64,000 nucleotides of DNA from CAWDVK01 sp963805715 (GTDB lineage: Bacteria; Actinomycetota; Actinomycetes; Streptosporangiales; Streptosporangiaceae). The position numbers and the translations under genes are program-made. Position 1 is the first letter of the stretch; each line of letters starts with the position of its first letter. Shown in pieces: positions 26,952 to 36,365 of this stretch. The notes below the pieces were generated by a model that worked only from the letters and a program-made list of their open reading frames with translations, did not search any database and was not told the origin of the DNA. The stretch lies in contig CAWDVK010000009.1 in assembly GCA_963805715.1 (NCBI GenBank), forward strand, positions 903,878 through 967,877. Direction: 5' to 3'.

Positions 26952-28005
26952 TTACCGGGCAGCCCCGGCGACGTAGGCGGCGACGATGTAAGTAGCGTGC
27001 CGGTCCAGCGAGGTCCTGGCGCGGTCGTAGCGCATAGTCGTGCGCGGGTCGGCGTGCGAGGCGGCTTCTTGCACGTCCCGCAGCGGGACCCCGGCGTCCA
27101 AACTGGTAGGGAGCGGTTTACCAACCGTGTCGAATACCTCAAGTCGGCGAGCGGCGAGATGGGGCCTCTCGTCCTCCTTGGTGAGTCTTTTCCGTTGCTG
27201 CGGATGCATCAATGGGTCACGCGGCGTTACAGAAGCTGATGCCACATCGTGGCGTCAGCTGCAACCCGGTCCTCACACGACTATGCTGATCTGCGGTTTC
27301 TCGCCAAGCGCTGCATGCGGCCGTCGGCAAAGACGGTCCCGGAACCCTTACGGCACCGTCCTCACGCTTTCCGGAGAATGATGCATCGGATGCAACTCCG
27401 CGCCCTTGCGCCGCGGTGATAAATGCGTGCCTGAGCGTATGCGGTCCGACTGCCTTGGCGATCCCGGCCTGCCGGGCGAGCCGACAGACTATCCGCCCAG
27501 CGCCATGCCGGTCCAGCCGCCGGCCATCGGCCGCCAAGCAGACGGGTCCCTCGATGCGCTCGCCGACCGCCAGGTCGATTGCCCGCGCGGTGCGCGGCGC
27601 GAGCGGGATGGTCACTACCTTTCCGCCCTTGCGGGTGATCATCAACGTGCGGTGCCCACGCTCGATGCCCAGGGCCTCGATGTCGGCGTTCGTGGCTTCT
27701 GAGACGCGCAGCCCGTTGAGGGCCAGCACGGAGATCAAAGCGTGCTCAGCCGACAGGCCGAGCCCGGCGGCGACCAGCAGCGCGCCGAGCTCGTTCCGGT
27801 CCAGGCCGATGGCGTGGGATTCGTGGTCCAGGCGGGGCCAGCGGACGTGCGCGGCCGGGGAATGATCGAGGAGTTCTTCCTCGACGGCGTAGCGGTAGAC
27901 CCTGCGACGGTGCACAGGCGGCGGGTAATGGTGGCGCGGCCGCGGGCTTCGAGATCGCGGCGAAGAACTCGATGTCCGCGCGGCGGGCCTGGAACAGGCG
28001 GAGCT
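26952..28005 (-). pseudogene. Tyrosine recombinase (phage-type integrase), broken
   Basis: Segments of one integrase lie in order: N-terminal QARRADIEFFARDLEARGRA with frameshifts near 27900, core VLALNGLRVSEATNADIEAL (first Arg) and GPHTLRHAFITAA (His-x-x-Arg-His), then after a gap LDAGVPLRDVQEAASHADPR and TTMRYDRARTSLDRHATYI (catalytic Tyr). Between HAFITAA (ends about 27409) and LDAGVPL (starts 27101) about 307 bp of unrelated sequence intervenes. The enzyme cannot be functional. A tRNA-Gly 3' half at 29861 is a plausible attachment site of its element. Confidence 0.75.
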
Positions 28006-28009
28006 GGTG

Positions 28010-28962
28010 CTGCTGGCACCATCTCGAAGGTGCGGTCGGTGATGGGGCCGGGCTGGCGGACGAGCTGGTACACCCGCTGCTGCGTGACTGTGACGTTGCC
28101 ATCACGGTCGACGTCGCTTCCGTGTGCCTCGCCGGGGGGATGTCCGTCGATGAGGACGCGGCATCGCGCGGGCGTTTCCGGTGCTGCCGGTCCTATGACG
28201 AGGTTGAGGTCGCGGGCGTGGAAGCAGGAAGCGGCAGGCGATCTGCCCGTTCGCCGCGTTTAGCATGGTGGCCTCTTCCCCCATGGTGTCTAGTCCCCGA
28301 TAGGGCCCACTGGTTGAGACGCAGCCGCGCGGGGACGGTATAGACGTGCGGCTCGCCCGGCACGGCGCCGCCGGGGGATGCGAAGTTCTCGGTGCACTCA
28401 TAGCCGGTGTGGTTCTCTGGTGATCGCAGGCTGGCCCAGTCGGCCGGGGGCTTCCAAGCCACGGGCATCGACCGACACCAGCTCAGTACCCGCGCCGGTG
28501 GATCCGGCTTCGGCCAGCAGCTGCTGGATGACCATTTCCGACTGGCCGTATTCGCCTTCGCCGAAGTGGTGATGCCGGACACGCCCCTGCGCGTCGGCGA
28601 AGTAGAGCGCGGGCCAGTAGTGGTTGCCGAAGGCAAGCCATACCGCGTAGTCATTATCGGTCGCGAGCGGGTAGCCGATCCTCATGTCCTGGACGGCCCG
28701 GCGGACGTTATCGGCCTTGTGCTCGAACGAGAACTCGGGCGTGTGCACGCCAATCACCACCAGCCCGTGGCCGGAATATTTCTCGGCCCAGGCGCGGACA
28801 TAGGGAAGCTGGCAGCCAGTTGATGCAGGTATAAGTCCAGAACCCGGCCAGGACGCCCTGTCCGCGCAGGCCCGCTGGTGTCAGTGGCGGCGAATTGAGC
28901 CACCCCGTTGCGCCGTCAAAAGAGGGCAGCTCACCCTCATCGGGCAGCCGGGCCGAGGCCAT
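28010..28962 (-). pseudogene. DipZ/TlpA-like thioredoxin-fold protein, multiply frameshifted
   Basis: Reading three frames in order gives SPPLTPAGLRGQGVLAGFWT with YTCINWLPAS, then VVIGVHTPEFSFEHKADNVR, IGYPLATDNDYAVWLAFGNH, YWPALYFADAQGRVRHHHFG and finally ENHTGYECTENFASPGGAVP. This is the redoxin plus C-terminal domain of actinobacterial DipZ-type thiol-disulphide proteins; the active-site segment reads C-I-N-W. At least two 1-base shifts break the frame, and the 3' end runs into the integrase remnant at about 28010 (RTFEM followed by unrelated residues). Confidence 0.7.
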
Positions 28963-29092
28963 GTGCAGCCCGGCGGGCGCGCGCCAGCGCGCCTCACGCC
29001 ACGAATGTCCCGCGCGGGGGAAACTTGATGGCTACACCCTGGATGGCAATACGCGATCCGCTGACGTATCGCTTCTCCGTATCCTGGTGGCT

Positions 29093-29746
29093 CTATCCGC
29101 TGGAGTGATCGGTGTTCACGGGCGGCAGGTTCTCCACCTGTTGCTTGGTGATGTTGAGCTGGACGCTGTCCACGACCCCGGTAACGGCACCGATCGGGAT
29201 GGCCACTTGCCTGCGGCCAAACAAATGCCCCTGTTGCAGCAGCACGTGGCTCACGTGGCGGTTGCCAGGGTCGATGACAAGCCCCTCGACTCGCCCGATC
29301 TCGCCGTCGGTGGCATAGACGCGCTTATCGCGGCGCACGCCGACCTCGCCGGGGGGCAAGGAGCCGTAGGCGCCTGTCGGCTCATCTTCCCGGGCCTGGG
29401 GCATATCCTCGCCTGCGATCCGGCCGTAGTAGGGCAGCATGAGCATCTGTTCCGCACTGTAGCCTGAGTACTGGTCCAGGTTGGCTCTCGGCACGAAATC
29501 CGTATCCTCCGCAAAGCGGAACTCGTCGAACTCCGCCCGAGTGCAGCGCAGCCGGACCTCCGTCGGTGTCGCGGCATCGACAAGGTCGAGCGGCACAAGC
29601 CGACCCAGGCCGGGCCAGTGCCTCGGTTGGACCACCAGGTGGGTGACCGCCCGCGCGACCGGGTCAACGACCACGCGAATTACCTTGCCGCAGACCCCAT
29701 CGGTACACCTGACGTCGGCCCTGATCGTGAAGGGTGTTTCTGCCAT
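29093..29746 (-). CDS. PRC-barrel domain protein
   Basis: The 217-residue product has two PRC-barrel-like units: FTIRADVRCTDGVCGKVIRV with VTHLVVQPRHWPGLGRLVPL near the N-terminus, and RVYATDGEIGRVEGLVIDPG with HVSHVLLQQGHLFGRRQVAI near the C-terminus, joined by an acidic linker. PRC-barrel proteins in actinobacteria are small cytoplasmic stress- or RNA-associated proteins of uncertain role. The ATG at 29746 has GAGGAGG upstream. It is the only intact gene between two decayed regions. Positions 29903-30297 hold no gene I can support. Confidence 0.85.
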   Translation of the reverse strand: MAETPFTIRADVRCTDGVCGKVIRVVVDPVARAVTHLVVQPRHWPGLGRLVPLDLVDAATPTEVRLRCTRAEFDEFRFAEDTDFVPRANLDQYSGYSAEQMLMLPYYGRIAGEDMPQAREDEPTGAYGSLPPGEVGVRRDKRVYATDGEIGRVEGLVIDPGNRHVSHVLLQQGHLFGRRQVAIPIGAVTGVVDSVQLNITKQQVENLPPVNTDHSSG

Positions 29747-29860
29747 GGCCGACCTCCTCATCCGCTTGGAGCATAACGCGGACCCTGTCAGCGGGGTGCT
29801 ATCGAACCGTTGGAGCCCGCGAAGACCTGCCCGGCGCAGTACTGGCCTGAGGATTACTCG

Positions 29861-29902
29861 GGAGCGGGTGACGAGAACCGGACTCGCACTATCAGCTTGG
29901 GA
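29861..29902 (-). other. 3' half of a tRNA-Gly (anticodon to acceptor), att-site remnant
   Basis: On the minus strand the sequence runs CCCAAGCTGATAG, a T-arm CGAG-TCCGGTT-CTCG and the acceptor CACCCGCTCC, as in actinobacterial tRNA-Gly(CCC). Homology starts at the anticodon; the 5' half is absent. The T-loop differs from the canonical TTCGAxT at two places, so it is not a working tRNA gene. Anticodon-to-3'-end copies are what tyrosine integrases leave at an attachment site. Confidence 0.5.
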
Positions 29903-30297
29903 TGTGATGAACGATCTGTCCCCAACCAGCGCACTGGACATCAAGGGCTACCTTTGACTGTCCGTGAGTGCCCGTCGAATACCGGTCCTGTGCCTTTGAT
30001 CGGGCACGCCTACGGCTCTGGAGGGCATTGCCCTACCACGACCTGACCAGCGCGAACATTCCCGGCATAGCCGCTCTGGGGCGCGCCCGGGGCGCGGCAT
30101 GGCCGAGGGAATCCCCGGCGGACGTGCGCTCCGGGCCGCAGCCCAGGTGAGGTTACCTCGCCGATATCCCCGACGTCTGCCCCCCGGCGAGGCGCTGTTC
30201 AGATGACCGGCGGCGCGAGTCCCCCAAAGGCGGCATGCCTAGTGGTCGCGAATGTTAGTTCGTCGGGGGTAGGTCATGCTGTCAGTGGTCGGGGTGC

Positions 30298-30594
30298 GTG
30301 GCGATCATGACGGCCGATCTGGGTGAGATGCGTGAACTGATCCTCCCTACGCTGCGGGCCGACCGCGAGATGCACGAGAACTACACCCCGAGCACGGACG
30401 AGCCGGTATCGGTACCAGTCTGTTCGATCCGGGGCAGCAACGACGGTCTGGTCAGCGCCGAACAGGCTCAAGAATGGCGGAAAGCGACCTCAAGCGAATT
30501 CAGCTTCATCGAGTTACCGGGTGATCACATGTATTTGGTCGATCGCGCACAGGAGGTGTTGGACCTGATCGAGGCCAAATCCGTCGACGGTTGA
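30298..30594 (+). pseudogene. Type II thioesterase C-terminal fragment
   Basis: The 98 residues read LILPTLRADREMHENYTP, PVCSIRGSNDGLVSAEQAQE and FIELPGDHMYLVDRAQEVLD, the last third of the alpha/beta-hydrolase thioesterases that edit polyketide and peptide synthetases, with the catalytic Asp (NDGLV) and His (GDHMYL). The nucleophile GHSMG part is missing. It suggests that a biosynthetic cluster once lay here, next to the surviving DrrAB exporter. Confidence 0.7.
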
Positions 30595-30690
30595 TATCGC
30601 GGTAGCGCGGTGACCGGCGGGCTCTGGCCGATCAGGCAGCCGTCAGTAGCCTGCGCAGTGCCCTGACCTGGTGCAACGAGGTAGAACGCC

Positions 30691-30742
30691 GTGTCACTGG
30701 TCGTGTCACTGGTCGTGTCAGGGGCGTGTCAGGGGCGTGTCA
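30691..30742 (+). promoter_or_regulatory. Five GTGTCA direct repeats at 11-12 bp spacing upstream of drrA
   Basis: GTGTCA starts at 30691, 30703, 30715, 30726 and 30737 (steps of 12, 12, 11 and 11 bp). The last copy ends 23 bp before the drrA start. One-turn-spaced direct repeats are how SARP/AfsR regulators recognise promoters, and a SARP-type regulator is encoded 1.7 kb downstream. Alternatively the array arose by slippage of 12- and 11-bp units. Confidence 0.6.
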
Positions 30743-30765
30743 GGGGCGGTGCCGATGATGGTCGC

Positions 30766-31710
30766 ATGAGAAATTCGGCGATTGCAGTCTCAGGGCTGCG
30801 GAAGGCGTATGGGGACAAGACTGTGCTCGATGGAATCGATCTAGATGTTCGTGCGGGCACGGTCTTTTCCCTGCTCGGCCCGAATGGGGCGGGTAAGACG
30901 ACGACGGTGAACGTGCTGACCACGTTGATGAAGGCCGACGGTGGGACGGTACGGGTTGCCGGGCATGATGTTGCGACCGAGGCCAGGGCGGTGCGCGCGG
31001 TGATCGGGGTCACCGGTCAGTTCGCGGCGGTGGACGATCTGCTGACGGGGCAGGAGAACCTGCAGTTGATGGCGGATCTGCACCATCTGCGGGTCGGCGA
31101 GGGCAAGCGGGTGGTCACCTCGTTGCTGGAACGGTTCGATCTGGTGGAGTCGGCGCAGAAGATGGCGGCGACCTATTCCGGCGGTATGCGCCGGAAGCTG
31201 GATCTGGCGATGACGCTGGTCACCAGGCCGCAGATCATTTTCCTGGACGAGCCGACGACGGGACTGGATCCGCGCAGCCGTCGCACGATGTGGAACATCG
31301 CCCGCGAGCTGGTGGCCGACGGCGTGACCGTTTTCCTCACTACCCAGAATCTCGAGGAAGCCGATCAGCTCGCCAGCCGGATCGCGGTGCTCGACCAGGG
31401 CCACTTGGTTGCCGAGGGCACTCCCGACGAACTCAAGCGCCAGGTTCCCGGCAGCCACGTCCGGCTCCAGTTCACCAACGTCCTCGAACTCGACGCGGCG
31501 ACGCGGGTCCTGACCGGCTCCACGCGGGACGACGAGGACCTGACCCTGCGGGTTCCCAGCGATGGCAGGGCGAGATCGTTGCGGACCCTGCTGGGCCGGC
31601 TCGATGAGCATTCGATCGACGTTGAGGAGTTCTCCGTGCACACGCCGGACCTCGATGACGTTTTCCTGGCCCTGACCAGTCACGCGAGCACGGAGGTAAT
31701 CGCACGATGA
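30766..31710 (+). CDS. drrA: DrrA-type ABC exporter ATP-binding protein
   Basis: The 314-residue ATPase energises efflux by the permease next door, typically of anthracyclines or other self-made toxins. Motifs: Walker A SLLGPNGAGKTTTVNVL, the Q-loop VTGQFAAVDDLLTG, signature YSGGMRRKLDLAMTLV, Walker B IIFLDEPTTGLDPRSR and the DrrA-typical switch FLTTQNLEEADQLA, with Gln where most ABC proteins have His. The C-terminal domain ends TPDLDDVFLALTSH. ATG at 30766 begins the conserved region and leaves the GTGTCA repeats upstream. Its stop overlaps the drrB start (ATGA). Confidence 0.92.
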   Translation: MRNSAIAVSGLRKAYGDKTVLDGIDLDVRAGTVFSLLGPNGAGKTTTVNVLTTLMKADGGTVRVAGHDVATEARAVRAVIGVTGQFAAVDDLLTGQENLQLMADLHHLRVGEGKRVVTSLLERFDLVESAQKMAATYSGGMRRKLDLAMTLVTRPQIIFLDEPTTGLDPRSRRTMWNIARELVADGVTVFLTTQNLEEADQLASRIAVLDQGHLVAEGTPDELKRQVPGSHVRLQFTNVLELDAATRVLTGSTRDDEDLTLRVPSDGRARSLRTLLGRLDEHSIDVEEFSVHTPDLDDVFLALTSHASTEVIAR

Positions 31711-32468
31711 ACACCACGTCAGCAGCGCTGACCGATTCGCGGATCATGCTGCGCCGCAACTTCAAGCACATCCTTCGGAATCCGGTCACGATATTCAACG
31801 GGGCCTTGATGCCGGTCGTGCTCATGTTGCTATTGGTGTACGTGTTCGGCAACGCATTCAATGTCGGCGAACGCTACATCGAATACGCAACACCAGGCCT
31901 GATCCTGCTGGCCATCACCTACGGGCTGGCGGCCACCGCGGTCTCGGTGAACTCCGACATGACCAAGGGCATCATCAACCGGTTCAAGGTCATGAACGTC
32001 TCCCGCGGTGCCGTCCTGACCGGTCATGTCGCGGCCACCATGCTGAGCAGCTCGGTAGCCATCGCGGTCATCATCGGAATGGCCTTCGCGCTGGGGTTCC
32101 GGTCGCCTGCGACCCCCCTGGACTGGCTCGCCGCGGTCGGCATCATCGCGGCGACAGCGTTCGCGGCCGCCTGGTTCACGGTCGCGCTGGGGATGGCCGC
32201 GAAAACTCCGGAATCCGCGGGCCTCACCGTCGTGCCGCTGATCATCCTGCCGTTCCTGAGCAGCGCGATCGTGCCGGCCGCCAAGATGGGACAGGGCGTA
32301 CGGCAATTCGCGGAGTATCAGCCCTTCACGCCGATCATCGAATCGCTGCGCGGACTGCTCGCCGGCGCCCCGTCGGGCGGCTACGCGGCCGCCGCTCTCG
32401 CCTGGTGCGCCGGGATCGCCCTCGTCGGCTACCTGTGGTCGCGGGCCACGTTCAGCAAGCGAGCGTAG
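31707..32468 (+). CDS. drrB: DrrB-type ABC-2 permease
   Basis: A 253-residue six-helix membrane protein: PVVLMLLLVYVFGNAF, YATPGLILLAITYGLAATAV, the cytoplasmic GIINRFKVMNVSRGAVLTGH motif, AIAVIIGMAFALGF, VVPLIILPFLSSAIVPA and AALAWCAGIALVGYLW. It forms the transport path with DrrA and is complete, unlike the copy at 17364. Its last 17 bp overlap the 3' end of the convergent regulator gene. Confidence 0.9.
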   Translation: MNTTSAALTDSRIMLRRNFKHILRNPVTIFNGALMPVVLMLLLVYVFGNAFNVGERYIEYATPGLILLAITYGLAATAVSVNSDMTKGIINRFKVMNVSRGAVLTGHVAATMLSSSVAIAVIIGMAFALGFRSPATPLDWLAAVGIIAATAFAAAWFTVALGMAAKTPESAGLTVVPLIILPFLSSAIVPAAKMGQGVRQFAEYQPFTPIIESLRGLLAGAPSGGYAAAALAWCAGIALVGYLWSRATFSKRA

Positions 32469-35400
32469 CTTCGGCCAGCTCACGCCAGCTCGCCTGCGCC
32501 CCCTCCTGCGTCGCCTCGGCGAACCGCGCTTCGCCGAGGCGGCGCCGTGTGGCCTGCTCGATCCGGGCCACATCCGGCTGCGACCGATCCGGCAGTCCGC
32601 GCACGCTCGCACTTGCCGCGAGCAGCCGCGCGGCCTGCTCGTACCGTTCGCCACGCAGCGCCAGGTCCGCGATCCCGACGAGTACCTTCGCGATCAGGGT
32701 CGCGTGCCCCGCCTCCGACGCGGCCTGGAATGCCGCGCCGCGGTGCTCGCGGGCCTCGTCGGGGTTGTCGGCGAGGTAACCGAGCAGGTCGTGGGTCACC
32801 GCCCGGACAAGCGCCCGCTCCGCTTCGTCGCCCAGCATGGTGGTCGCGACGCCGAGTTGCCGGCAGGCCTGCTCAGTGTCGCCGCTCCAGCGGGCCAGTT
32901 CCGCCTTCGCCAGGGCCAGCGCGGCCAGCGCAGACGGCCACGCGATCCGTTCGGCGTACAGCTGTGCCTCGGCCATGGCCGCCGTGCTCGACTCCTCATC
33001 ACCCAGCAGCCAGTACAGCTGAGCCTGCCGCGACCGCCACTGAACCACATCTTCGATGGCGCCGACCTCGGTGGCCACCGCGATCGCCTGGTCGTAGTGC
33101 TCGCAGGCACCGGCGAACTCGCCGCGCGTGGCGATTCGGTCCGCCAGCTCGGTCAGGGCGAACGACATCCCCCACCGCTCGCCGAGCGCCCGGAACTCGG
33201 CGAGCGCCATCTCGAGATAGGCATCCGCATCCCGCCCGCCCTGGCCGAGCACGATCCGCATCTTGCCGAGCTGCAACCGGGCCAGGGCGCGTACCCACGG
33301 GTCGTCGTCGGTGAGCAGCGGTTCCCACGCGGGCAGAAACGAGTCCGGCGCCTGCAGCATGCGTTCCAGCGGGGCGACCAACGCCAGCAGCGGGTTGCGG
33401 CTCTGACTGCGCTGGGTGAACCGGTAGGCCTGGTGGATCCACTCCGCCGCCTGGTACTGGTCACCCGGACCGTCGGCCACGAACGTCACGGCAAGCGCGT
33501 ACACCATGGCCCGGATCTCATCGCTCACCTCGCCGGGCGTGCTGGCGGCCGCGGTGATCAGCTCGAGGCCCTCGGCCTTGTGCCCGCCGAGCCACCAGTA
33601 CCAGCCGGCGGCCGCCGCGAGCCGCATCGCCCCGTGCGCCTCGCCGGCCGCTAGCGCGCCCCGCAGGGCAACAGCGACGTTGTCATGCTCGGCCTCGAGC
33701 GTGGCGAGCCACTCCAATTGCTCGGCGCGGCGCAGATGCGGATCCGCGGTTTCGGCGAGCTCGGTGAAGTAGTCCAGATGCGCATGGCGCGCCAGATCCG
33801 ATTCCCCCGTCTCCGCGAGCCGGTCCCGGGCATATTCCTTGATCGTGTCGAGCATCCGGTAGCGCGGTGCGCTGTCGCCCTCGGCGAGCAGCAGCGATTT
33901 CTCGGTCAGCGCGGTGAGCAACTCGAGCACTTCCCCCCGCTCGACCGAATCGCCGCCGCAAACCTGCTCGGCCGCGTCCAGGCTCGCCCCGCCCGAGAAC
34001 ACCGAGAGCCTGCGCAGGACCATCCGTTCGGCGTCGGTGAGCAGCTCCCAGCTCCAGTCGACCACCGCGCGGAACGTCCGGTGGTGTGGCAGCGCGGTAC
34101 GGCTGCCGCCGGTCAGCAGGCGGAACCGGTCGTCGAGCCGGTTGGCGAGCTGATCGAGGGACATGGTGCGCAACCTGGCCGCGGCGAGTTCGATCGCCAG
34201 CGGCATCCCGTCCAGCGCCCGGCAGACGCGCGCCATGGTCGACAGCGTGCGGGCGTCGGTCGCAAGATCCTTGCGCACCGCGCCGGCCCGGTCCCGCAGC
34301 AACTGGACGGCTGGAGAGGACTCGATCTCGCCGGGGCTGGCGTCCCCCTCCGGCAAGGCCAGCGGCTCGACCAGCCACAGCTGCTCACCGGTGATGCCGA
34401 GCGGTTCCCTGCTCGTCGCCAGGATCCGCAGCCGCTGGCACTCCCCGAGCACCCGGTGGGCGAACGCCGCCGCCGACTCGATGACGTGCTCACAGTTGTC
34501 CAGAATCAACAGCGCCGCCCGCTCGCGGATCGCGGCGATGAGCCGGTCCGTCGGTTCCGCGTTCGGTGCGCCGCCGAGCAGAGCATCCCGGAGGCCGAGC
34601 GCGGCGAGCGTCGATTGCGCCACGTCACCGTCCGCGCCGATGGCTGCGAGTTCCACCAGCCAGGCCCCGTCCGGTAGGTCGCCGAGCAGCGTGCGCGCGG
34701 TTTCCGTGGCCAGCCTGGTCTTCCCTGAGCCGCCCGGCCCGATCACGGTGGTGAGCCGATGTTCGGCGATGAGTTCGCGGACCGCGGCGACATCAGCGTC
34801 CTTGCCGACGAAGCTGGTTAGCTCGGCGCGCAAGTTGGTCTTCCGGTTTTCCTCCCGCCGTCCCAACTCGCCCCGCAGCAGCGCGACGTGCAATGCGGAC
34901 AGCTCCGGTGAGGGGTCGACGCCCAGCGCGTCGGCCAGGGCTTCTCGCGTGCGCTGGTACACGAGCAGCGCCTCGGTGTCGCGACCGGTCGCGACGAGGG
35001 CACGCATCAGCGCGGCGACAAGCCGTTCTCGTACCGGATGCGCGGCCACCAAGTCGGTTAGTTCCGTGACCAGCTGCACACTGTGGCCGAGGCTGATCTC
35101 CGCATCGAACCGATCCTCCATGGCAGTCAGGCGTAGCCCCTCGAGCCGGGTGACCGCCGCGTCAAACGCGGCACTATCCTGCAAACCAACGTCCTGCATG
35201 GCCGCGCCGCGCCACAATGCGAGGGCCTCGCGCAGCAGCCGTACCCGCCGTGGATCCTCGTCATTGCGGGCCTGGCCGACGAGGCGTTCGAACCGCACGG
35301 CGTCGACAGCGTCGGGTTCCACCCTCAACCGGTAGCCGTCCGTCTGCCCCTCGACCAACCCTTCCGGCAGTGCCTTCCGCAGCCGGGAAACCAAGCGTTG

Positions 35401-35589
35401 CAAGGCATTCGCCGCGTCGGAGGGCGGGCGCTCACCCCAAATCCAGTCGACGAGCGTCGCCTTCGAGACTGCGTGACCTGGTTCGAGCGCGAGGGCGATC
35501 AACAGCCCGCGCAGCCGCGCGCCCGGCACGTCGGCGAGGACGCCGTCGTCCGTGCGAAGCTCGAATGATCCAAGCATCCCGATCTGCAC
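32452..35589 (-). CDS. SARP/AfsR-type regulator: OmpR-like HTH + BTAD + NB-ARC + TPR-like
   Basis: The 1045-residue protein begins with a winged helix of the SARP type (residues 1-90, VSKATLVDWIWGERPPSDAA), followed by the BTAD domain (95-245), an NB-ARC ATPase with P-loop GPGGSGKT at 284-291 and ALLILDNCEHVIE, and a long helical C-terminus with TPR-like repeats. Such proteins activate antibiotic or transport genes by binding direct repeats spaced about one helical turn. GTG at 35589 or ATG at 35577 could start it. The adjacent drrAB operon carries such repeats in its upstream region and is the likely target (inference). Confidence 0.9.
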   Translation of the reverse strand: MQIGMLGSFELRTDDGVLADVPGARLRGLLIALALEPGHAVSKATLVDWIWGERPPSDAANALQRLVSRLRKALPEGLVEGQTDGYRLRVEPDAVDAVRFERLVGQARNDEDPRRVRLLREALALWRGAAMQDVGLQDSAAFDAAVTRLEGLRLTAMEDRFDAEISLGHSVQLVTELTDLVAAHPVRERLVAALMRALVATGRDTEALLVYQRTREALADALGVDPSPELSALHVALLRGELGRREENRKTNLRAELTSFVGKDADVAAVRELIAEHRLTTVIGPGGSGKTRLATETARTLLGDLPDGAWLVELAAIGADGDVAQSTLAALGLRDALLGGAPNAEPTDRLIAAIRERAALLILDNCEHVIESAAAFAHRVLGECQRLRILATSREPLGITGEQLWLVEPLALPEGDASPGEIESSPAVQLLRDRAGAVRKDLATDARTLSTMARVCRALDGMPLAIELAAARLRTMSLDQLANRLDDRFRLLTGGSRTALPHHRTFRAVVDWSWELLTDAERMVLRRLSVFSGGASLDAAEQVCGGDSVERGEVLELLTALTEKSLLLAEGDSAPRYRMLDTIKEYARDRLAETGESDLARHAHLDYFTELAETADPHLRRAEQLEWLATLEAEHDNVAVALRGALAAGEAHGAMRLAAAAGWYWWLGGHKAEGLELITAAASTPGEVSDEIRAMVYALAVTFVADGPGDQYQAAEWIHQAYRFTQRSQSRNPLLALVAPLERMLQAPDSFLPAWEPLLTDDDPWVRALARLQLGKMRIVLGQGGRDADAYLEMALAEFRALGERWGMSFALTELADRIATRGEFAGACEHYDQAIAVATEVGAIEDVVQWRSRQAQLYWLLGDEESSTAAMAEAQLYAERIAWPSALAALALAKAELARWSGDTEQACRQLGVATTMLGDEAERALVRAVTHDLLGYLADNPDEAREHRGAAFQAASEAGHATLIAKVLVGIADLALRGERYEQAARLLAASASVRGLPDRSQPDVARIEQATRRRLGEARFAEATQEGAQASWRELAEATLAC

Positions 35590-35710
35590 CTAGCTGATTT
35601 TGCCATGGGCGACTGGCCGGCCTCCGACTGGTGACGCGGCGCAAAACAGGAACACCGCCGCGTAAACCCTGTCCAGCGGCCGGCCTGCGTGGGCAAAGCA
35701 CCACCTCTCA

Positions 35711-35880
35711 CGGGCTACCCAGGCGCTGCCGAACGGGTACTGCCAGCTGCCGATGGTGAAGACCTGCCCGCACGCCAACTCTTGTCTCACCTGCCCGATG
35801 TTCGTCACCACGGCCGAGTTCCTGCCCCAGCACTGCGCCCAGCGGATCTGGATCGTGAGCCGGGCGCGGAGGTGCTCACG
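35711..35880 (+). pseudogene. Tyrosine recombinase C-terminal fragment (Tn554/TnpA-like zinc tail)
   Basis: The frame gives RATQALPNGYCQLPMVKTCP and HANSCLTCPMFVTTAEFLPQ before breaking after the His. The Cys-rich CPHANxCLTCPMFVTTxEFLPQH block is the characteristic end of a group of long tyrosine recombinases. The catalytic domain is absent. Elsewhere 35590-36060 shows no gene. Confidence 0.6.
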
Positions 35881-36102
35881 CAGCGTGAGATGCTCCCGTG
35901 AGATCCGCCCGCCCGGCTACGCGCCGCACCTGCCACTCAGAAACTGGTGCGACCGCCATCCCCTCGGCAGTGACCCTGTTCAACGGAAACGATGGTCGCG
36001 CGAATCCGGCCTGCCATCTGGAGTCAATCCGTGAGGCTGAGTGCCAATCTGCCACGTCCGCCTAGATGATCTTAAAATTGCGCTTTGAACTGGGAAAACC
36101 AG

Positions 36103-36146
36103 TGGAGCTATGGGGATTCGAACCCCAGACCTCTTGCATGCCATGC
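36103..36146 (-). other. 3' half of tRNA-Ala(GGC), putative att repeat 1
   Basis: The minus strand reads GCATGGCATGCAAGAGGTC, then the T-arm TGGGG-TTCGAAT-CCCC and acceptor ATAGCTCCA, matching actinobacterial tRNA-Ala(GGC) from the anticodon arm to the 3' end with a canonical T-loop. The D-arm and 5' acceptor strand are absent, so it is not a tRNA gene. A related copy in the same orientation lies at 57778-57819. Positions 36147-36365 show no gene. Confidence 0.7.
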
Positions 36147-36365
36147 GACTACGGCACGGGCCTGGGTGGGTCTGGGCGACGCCGGGTTAGCCATCTAGCT
36201 GCGGGAATCCGGCCTGGAGGAGTCTGGACGGCAGCCAGTGTGCCTGCACGGTGGCTACCAGAACTGTCCCCAGACGAGTCCATGATCAGTGCGTGTTCGA
36301 TCAGTCGAACATCCAAGCGGAGACTGGATGCCGGCGCTCAGCCTGGAGGCAGATCTCGGCCATGG

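Noticed and set aside
32704..34677. Long plus-strand frames opposite the SARP regulator
   Set aside because: Shadow frames of a GC-rich gene; no domains.
35590..35811. Minus-strand frame of 73 codons
   Set aside because: Overlaps the recombinase remnant on the other strand; no recognisable domain or ribosome site.
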